From positions 1-64,000 of the forward strand of contig VENA01000009.1 in NCBI GenBank assembly GCA_009711785.1: a stretch of DNA of 64,000 nucleotides, written 5' to 3'. Origin of the DNA: Bacillota bacterium (lineage in GTDB: Bacteria; Bacillota; Clostridia; Tissierellales; MES13). Below are positions 61,674 through 64,000 of the stretch, in pieces. Position 1 is the stretch's first letter; each line of letters begins with the position of its first letter. The translations under genes and the position numbers were made by a program. Under the pieces are notes generated by a model. That model made no database searches. It saw only the letters and a program-made list of their open reading frames with translations, and was not told the DNA's origin.

Positions 61674-62687
61674 ATGATTACATTTATCGGGATAGGATCT
61701 TTTTTAGGATTTATTATATTATTTAGCATGTTATTATATAAAGTAGGTAATAAAAAACCAATAAAAAATATTTTAATAGGTTTAGCTATATGCTCAATAT
61801 TAATAGTTGGTACGTATGAGGGTGATAATTCTTTAATTGAGACAAATATAATTAAAGATTTTATAAAAGAAAATACTGAAAAAATTTCTATAGATTTTAA
61901 AGATACAGAAAAACATAATGTAGCGGCTGATAAATTCGAATCTAGCAATAAGAATATAAAGATACATTTTATCGATGTAGGACAAGCTGATTCTATATTT
62001 ATTGATAATGGTGATTTTGATATTTTAATAGATGCTGGTAATAATGAGGATGGGGATTTAGTTGTTAATTACTTAAAGAAGTTAAATACTGATGATATAG
62101 ATTTATTAGTAGCTACCCATCAGCATGAGGATCATATAGGAGGTTTAGATGATGTAATTAATAACTTTAAAGTTAAAAAAGTTATTGATTCAGGAGAGGA
62201 TTACACATCTAAAACCTATAAAGATTATATAAAGGCAGTTGAAGATGAAAAAAATGTAGAGTTCATTGAAGATAGTGATATGGATATAAATTTAGGTAAT
62301 GCTTTATTTAAGGTTATAGAAACAGGGGATAATTATGATAATACAAATGATAATAGTGTTGTAACCATGCTTGATTATAAGGATATAGAAATACTTTTTA
62401 CAGGGGATATGGAAAGTAGCATAGAAAATAAGAATCTAGATAAATTTAGTGATATTGATCTATTAAAGATAGCACATCACGGAAGTCACTCTTCATCATC
62501 TAAAGAGTTTTTAGATATTATAAAACCTGAATATGCTATTATATCCTGTGGTGAAGATAATAGATATAATCATCCCCATAAAGAAACCCTTAATAAATTA
62601 AATGATAGAGATGTTAAAGTGTTTAGAACAGATATATTAGGAAATATTATAGTAACTACTAATGGTGAGACTTTAAGTATTAAATAA
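61674..62687 (+). CDS. ComEC/Rec2-type metallo-beta-lactamase-fold hydrolase
   Basis: 337 residues. Two N-terminal hydrophobic segments (about 3-22 and 32-44) anchor an exported linker and an MBL domain (about 95-337): HFIDVGQADSIF near 97-108, THQHEDHIGG near 146-155, FTGDMES and AHHGSHSS near 263-270. The motifs match the C-terminal nuclease-like domain of ComEC, here stand-alone without the competence channel. Related proteins degrade DNA or phosphodiesters outside the cell. GGAGGA before ATG. Confidence 0.88.
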   Translation: MITFIGIGSFLGFIILFSMLLYKVGNKKPIKNILIGLAICSILIVGTYEGDNSLIETNIIKDFIKENTEKISIDFKDTEKHNVAADKFESSNKNIKIHFIDVGQADSIFIDNGDFDILIDAGNNEDGDLVVNYLKKLNTDDIDLLVATHQHEDHIGGLDDVINNFKVKKVIDSGEDYTSKTYKDYIKAVEDEKNVEFIEDSDMDINLGNALFKVIETGDNYDNTNDNSVVTMLDYKDIEILFTGDMESSIENKNLDKFSDIDLLKIAHHGSHSSSSKEFLDIIKPEYAIISCGEDNRYNHPHKETLNKLNDRDVKVFRTDILGNIIVTTNGETLSIK

Positions 62688-62716
62688 TAAAAAATATAAT
62701 TTTTTTAAATATTTCA

Positions 62717-62747
62717 TTGACTCTCCTGTTAGGGGAGATAGTAAGAT
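62717..62747 (+). promoter_or_regulatory. MerR-type promoter with 19-bp spacer and operator dyad
   Basis: TTGACT (62717-62722) and TAAGAT (62742-62747) are 19 bases apart. CTCTCC and GGGGAG between them form the dyad seen in BmrR/TipA-type MerR promoters. The elongated spacer is activated by MerR-induced DNA distortion, so the following gene should be autoregulated. Confidence 0.82.
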
Positions 62748-62785
62748 ATAAGTATAGATTAAATACGCGCGTAGGAGAGTTTAAT

Positions 62786-63607
62786 ATGTATAAGATTGGA
62801 AATTTCTCAAAGATGAATAAAATAACAGTAAAGACCCTTAGACACTATGATAAGATAGGGCTATTTAAACCTATATTTGTAGATGAAAAAACTGGTTATA
62901 GATACTATTCATCAAGTCAATTACCAAGACTACATAAAATATTAGCCTTAAAAAGTATAGGTTTTTCACTAGATGAAATTAAAAAAGCTATGAAAGAAAT
63001 AACTACTGAAAATATGGTTACTTATCTAGAGGATAAAAGGGTAGAGATTCTTAAGAAAATTCAAAATGAAAGTTTAAAACTTTCACAGGTTAATACTTAT
63101 CTTACAAAAATAAAACAGGAGGGTTTCAATATGGAATATAATATAGTTTTAAAGGAACTGCCAGAGGTAATCGTAGCTTCAATGAGGACTACTATACCAA
63201 ACTATGATGCCTTTTATAAAATATATCCTGAAATGGGTAAATACATGGAAAAAGAAAAAGTAGAATGTAGAGTCCCTGAGTATTGCTTTACAATATATCA
63301 TGATGGGGAATATAAGGAAAGGGATATAGATGTTGAAATATGTGAAGCAGTTACTGACTTTGGAAATGATTCAGAAAAAGTTAAATTTAAAAAGATTAAA
63401 GGTGTAAAGACTGCAGCATGTGTTCTTCATAAGGGTCCTTATAGTAATCTAGGCTTAGCCTATGGAGCAGTAATGGAGTGGATTGAGAATAATGGATATG
63501 AAATAATTAACTCACCAAGGGAGTCTTATATAGATGGAGTATGGAATAAAGATGATAAAAATGAGTGGTTAACAGAAGTACAAATACCAATAAAATTAAA
63601 GAAATAA
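62786..63607 (+). CDS. MerR-family regulator with GyrI-like effector domain (BmrR-type)
   Basis: 273 residues. The winged helix at about 1-70 (YKIGNFSKMNKITVKTLRHYDKIGLF, where the RHYD core is diagnostic) is followed by a dimerisation coil (about 75-115) and a GyrI-like ligand-binding domain (about 118-273) ending DEWLTEVQIPIKLK-like. This is the BmrR/TipAL architecture sensing lipophilic cations. ATG 62786 has AGGAGAG upstream. Its promoter has the 19-bp spacer of MerR targets. No drug pump gene follows, so the target besides itself is elsewhere. Confidence 0.9.
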   Translation: MYKIGNFSKMNKITVKTLRHYDKIGLFKPIFVDEKTGYRYYSSSQLPRLHKILALKSIGFSLDEIKKAMKEITTENMVTYLEDKRVEILKKIQNESLKLSQVNTYLTKIKQEGFNMEYNIVLKELPEVIVASMRTTIPNYDAFYKIYPEMGKYMEKEKVECRVPEYCFTIYHDGEYKERDIDVEICEAVTDFGNDSEKVKFKKIKGVKTAACVLHKGPYSNLGLAYGAVMEWIENNGYEIINSPRESYIDGVWNKDDKNEWLTEVQIPIKLKK

Positions 63608-63609
63608 AA

Positions 63610-63635
63610 TTAAGGCCATCAATTGATGGCCTTAA
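63610..63635. terminator. terminator after MerR gene
   Basis: TTAAGGCCATCA / TGATGGCCTTAA, a near-perfect 26-bp palindrome, with a short T-run. Confidence 0.8.
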
Positions 63636-63639
63636 AATT

Positions 63640-63781
63640 TATAAAAAAGCCAGCAACACCAGGTTATGAAGATAAAAAGACAGTTATTATTCAGACGTTA
63701 ATATTATGAATAAGAGAATAAAGGATTTTCATAAATTATTAAAGACTGAATATGAAACTTCTGATCCTAATTTAACTATTT
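63640..63781. other. intergenic stretch with possible gene remnants
   Basis: A short frame (about 63643-63708) reads KPATPGYEDKKTVIIQTLIL before a stop, and an overlapping 32-codon frame starts at ATG 63706. Neither has a ribosome site or a recognised family. They could be remnants of a lost gene between two regulator genes. Confidence 0.2.
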
Positions 63782-64000
63782 TCAACCTAAATCAAAGGGT
63801 TTAAAATTAAAATCTTTCTTTTTTCTTTTCTTTACTTTCCTTTGATTTGATAAATTTATAAATAAACTTTCATATAACGTAGTTTTAATAGCTAATAAAT
63901 CCATCTTTTTATAAAGACTTGAAAGCATAATTAAACCTTCAATTTTAGCTAATATTTCAATAGCCGTTGTATGATGGTCTAATGAAGGGTTAAAATCGCC
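63782..64000 (-). CDS. TetR-family regulator, C-terminal part only
   Basis: 72 codons, open at the window's right edge and ending at TGA 63784-63782. The sequence HTTAIEILAKIEGLIMLSSLYK matches the C-terminal dimer helices of TetR/AcrR proteins (IEG-LxxLxxLY pattern), with a very basic end (KVKKRKKK). The DNA-binding half lies outside the window. Function beyond the family is not assignable. Confidence 0.65.
   Translation of the reverse strand, partial: GDFNPSLDHHTTAIEILAKIEGLIMLSSLYKKMDLLAIKTTLYESLFINLSNQRKVKKRKKKDFNFKPFDLG

Noticed and set aside
1-64000. CRISPR array, prophage or tRNA genes
   Set aside because: No regularly spaced repeats, phage structural genes or cloverleaf sequences noticed on reading both strands.

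Overview
The window looks like chromosomal DNA of an anaerobic, spore-forming, low-G+C Firmicute of the class Clostridia. It is strongly AT-rich by eye, has strong AGGAGG ribosome binding sites and T-tailed hairpin terminators after most transcription units, and carries two sequences matching the Spo0A box. Gene content fits too: Bacillus-order ribose operon, clostridial-type xanthine dehydrogenase, an NSS transporter with its MetS small subunit, YjfB-like motility protein, half-size permeases and HD-GYP signalling. I cannot place it below class. No rRNA, tRNA, CRISPR array or prophage was seen. One complete insertion sequence is present.

Layout. 1-9061: 5'-truncated lipoate-protein ligase, SWIM/SNF2 helicase, a protein made of four internal repeats, a membrane HD-GYP c-di-GMP phosphodiesterase and a lactate permease. 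9062-9766: long leader region with a decayed or non-coding ORF. 9767-21199: small accessory genes (methyltransferase, two P-loop kinases, a tandem pair of betaine-type binding lipoproteins, YjfB pair, RidA, MazG-like pyrophosphohydrolase, deacetylase plus binding lipoprotein, HAD, GNAT, APH-fold kinase, AraC-GyrI regulator). 21300-23118: NSS transporter with MetS behind a structured leader. 23815-31699: an NMT1-type sensor kinase, a response regulator fused to an MpsC/DUF2294 domain, then a terminator-controlled leader, a xanthine/urate-type NCS2 permease and the three subunits of a xanthine dehydrogenase; this reads as a purine-uptake and oxidation locus with its own sensing system. 31928-38945: PLP racemase, then a LacI regulon defined by three near-identical palindromic operators: LacI, a shortened aconitase-X-like protein, two double-SnoaL proteins and an MFS carrier; this is probably an uncharacterised catabolic pathway. 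39220-40818: Na+/solute symporter. 41117-46879: rbsRKDACB ribose operon with three LacI-type sites spaced exactly 13 bp. 47233-51685: an unknown membrane protein, a 5'-nucleotidase-type phosphoesterase, a pair of half-size permeases and a LUD protein.

51770-54560 is the most striking region. A cobalamin riboswitch with terminator controls one small APH/choline-kinase-fold gene, and an IS1182-type element (1706 bp, inverted ends, 8-bp target duplication) has inserted into the last codons of that gene. The original 3' end can be read beyond the element: the ancestral 241-residue protein has lost its last 14 residues and gained five from the IS end. The uninterrupted gene was followed directly by its terminator, so the riboswitch governed this kinase alone. 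That suggests an undescribed B12-related kinase.

54590-64000: MATE efflux pump divergent from a MarR regulator and a flavin reductase, HAD hydrolase, cell-wall amidase, a GerMN-like lipoprotein, an ECHDC3-like crotonase lacking both hydratase glutamates, a ComEC-type metallo-hydrolase, a MerR-GyrI regulator with a classic 19-bp-spacer promoter, and the 3' end of a TetR gene.
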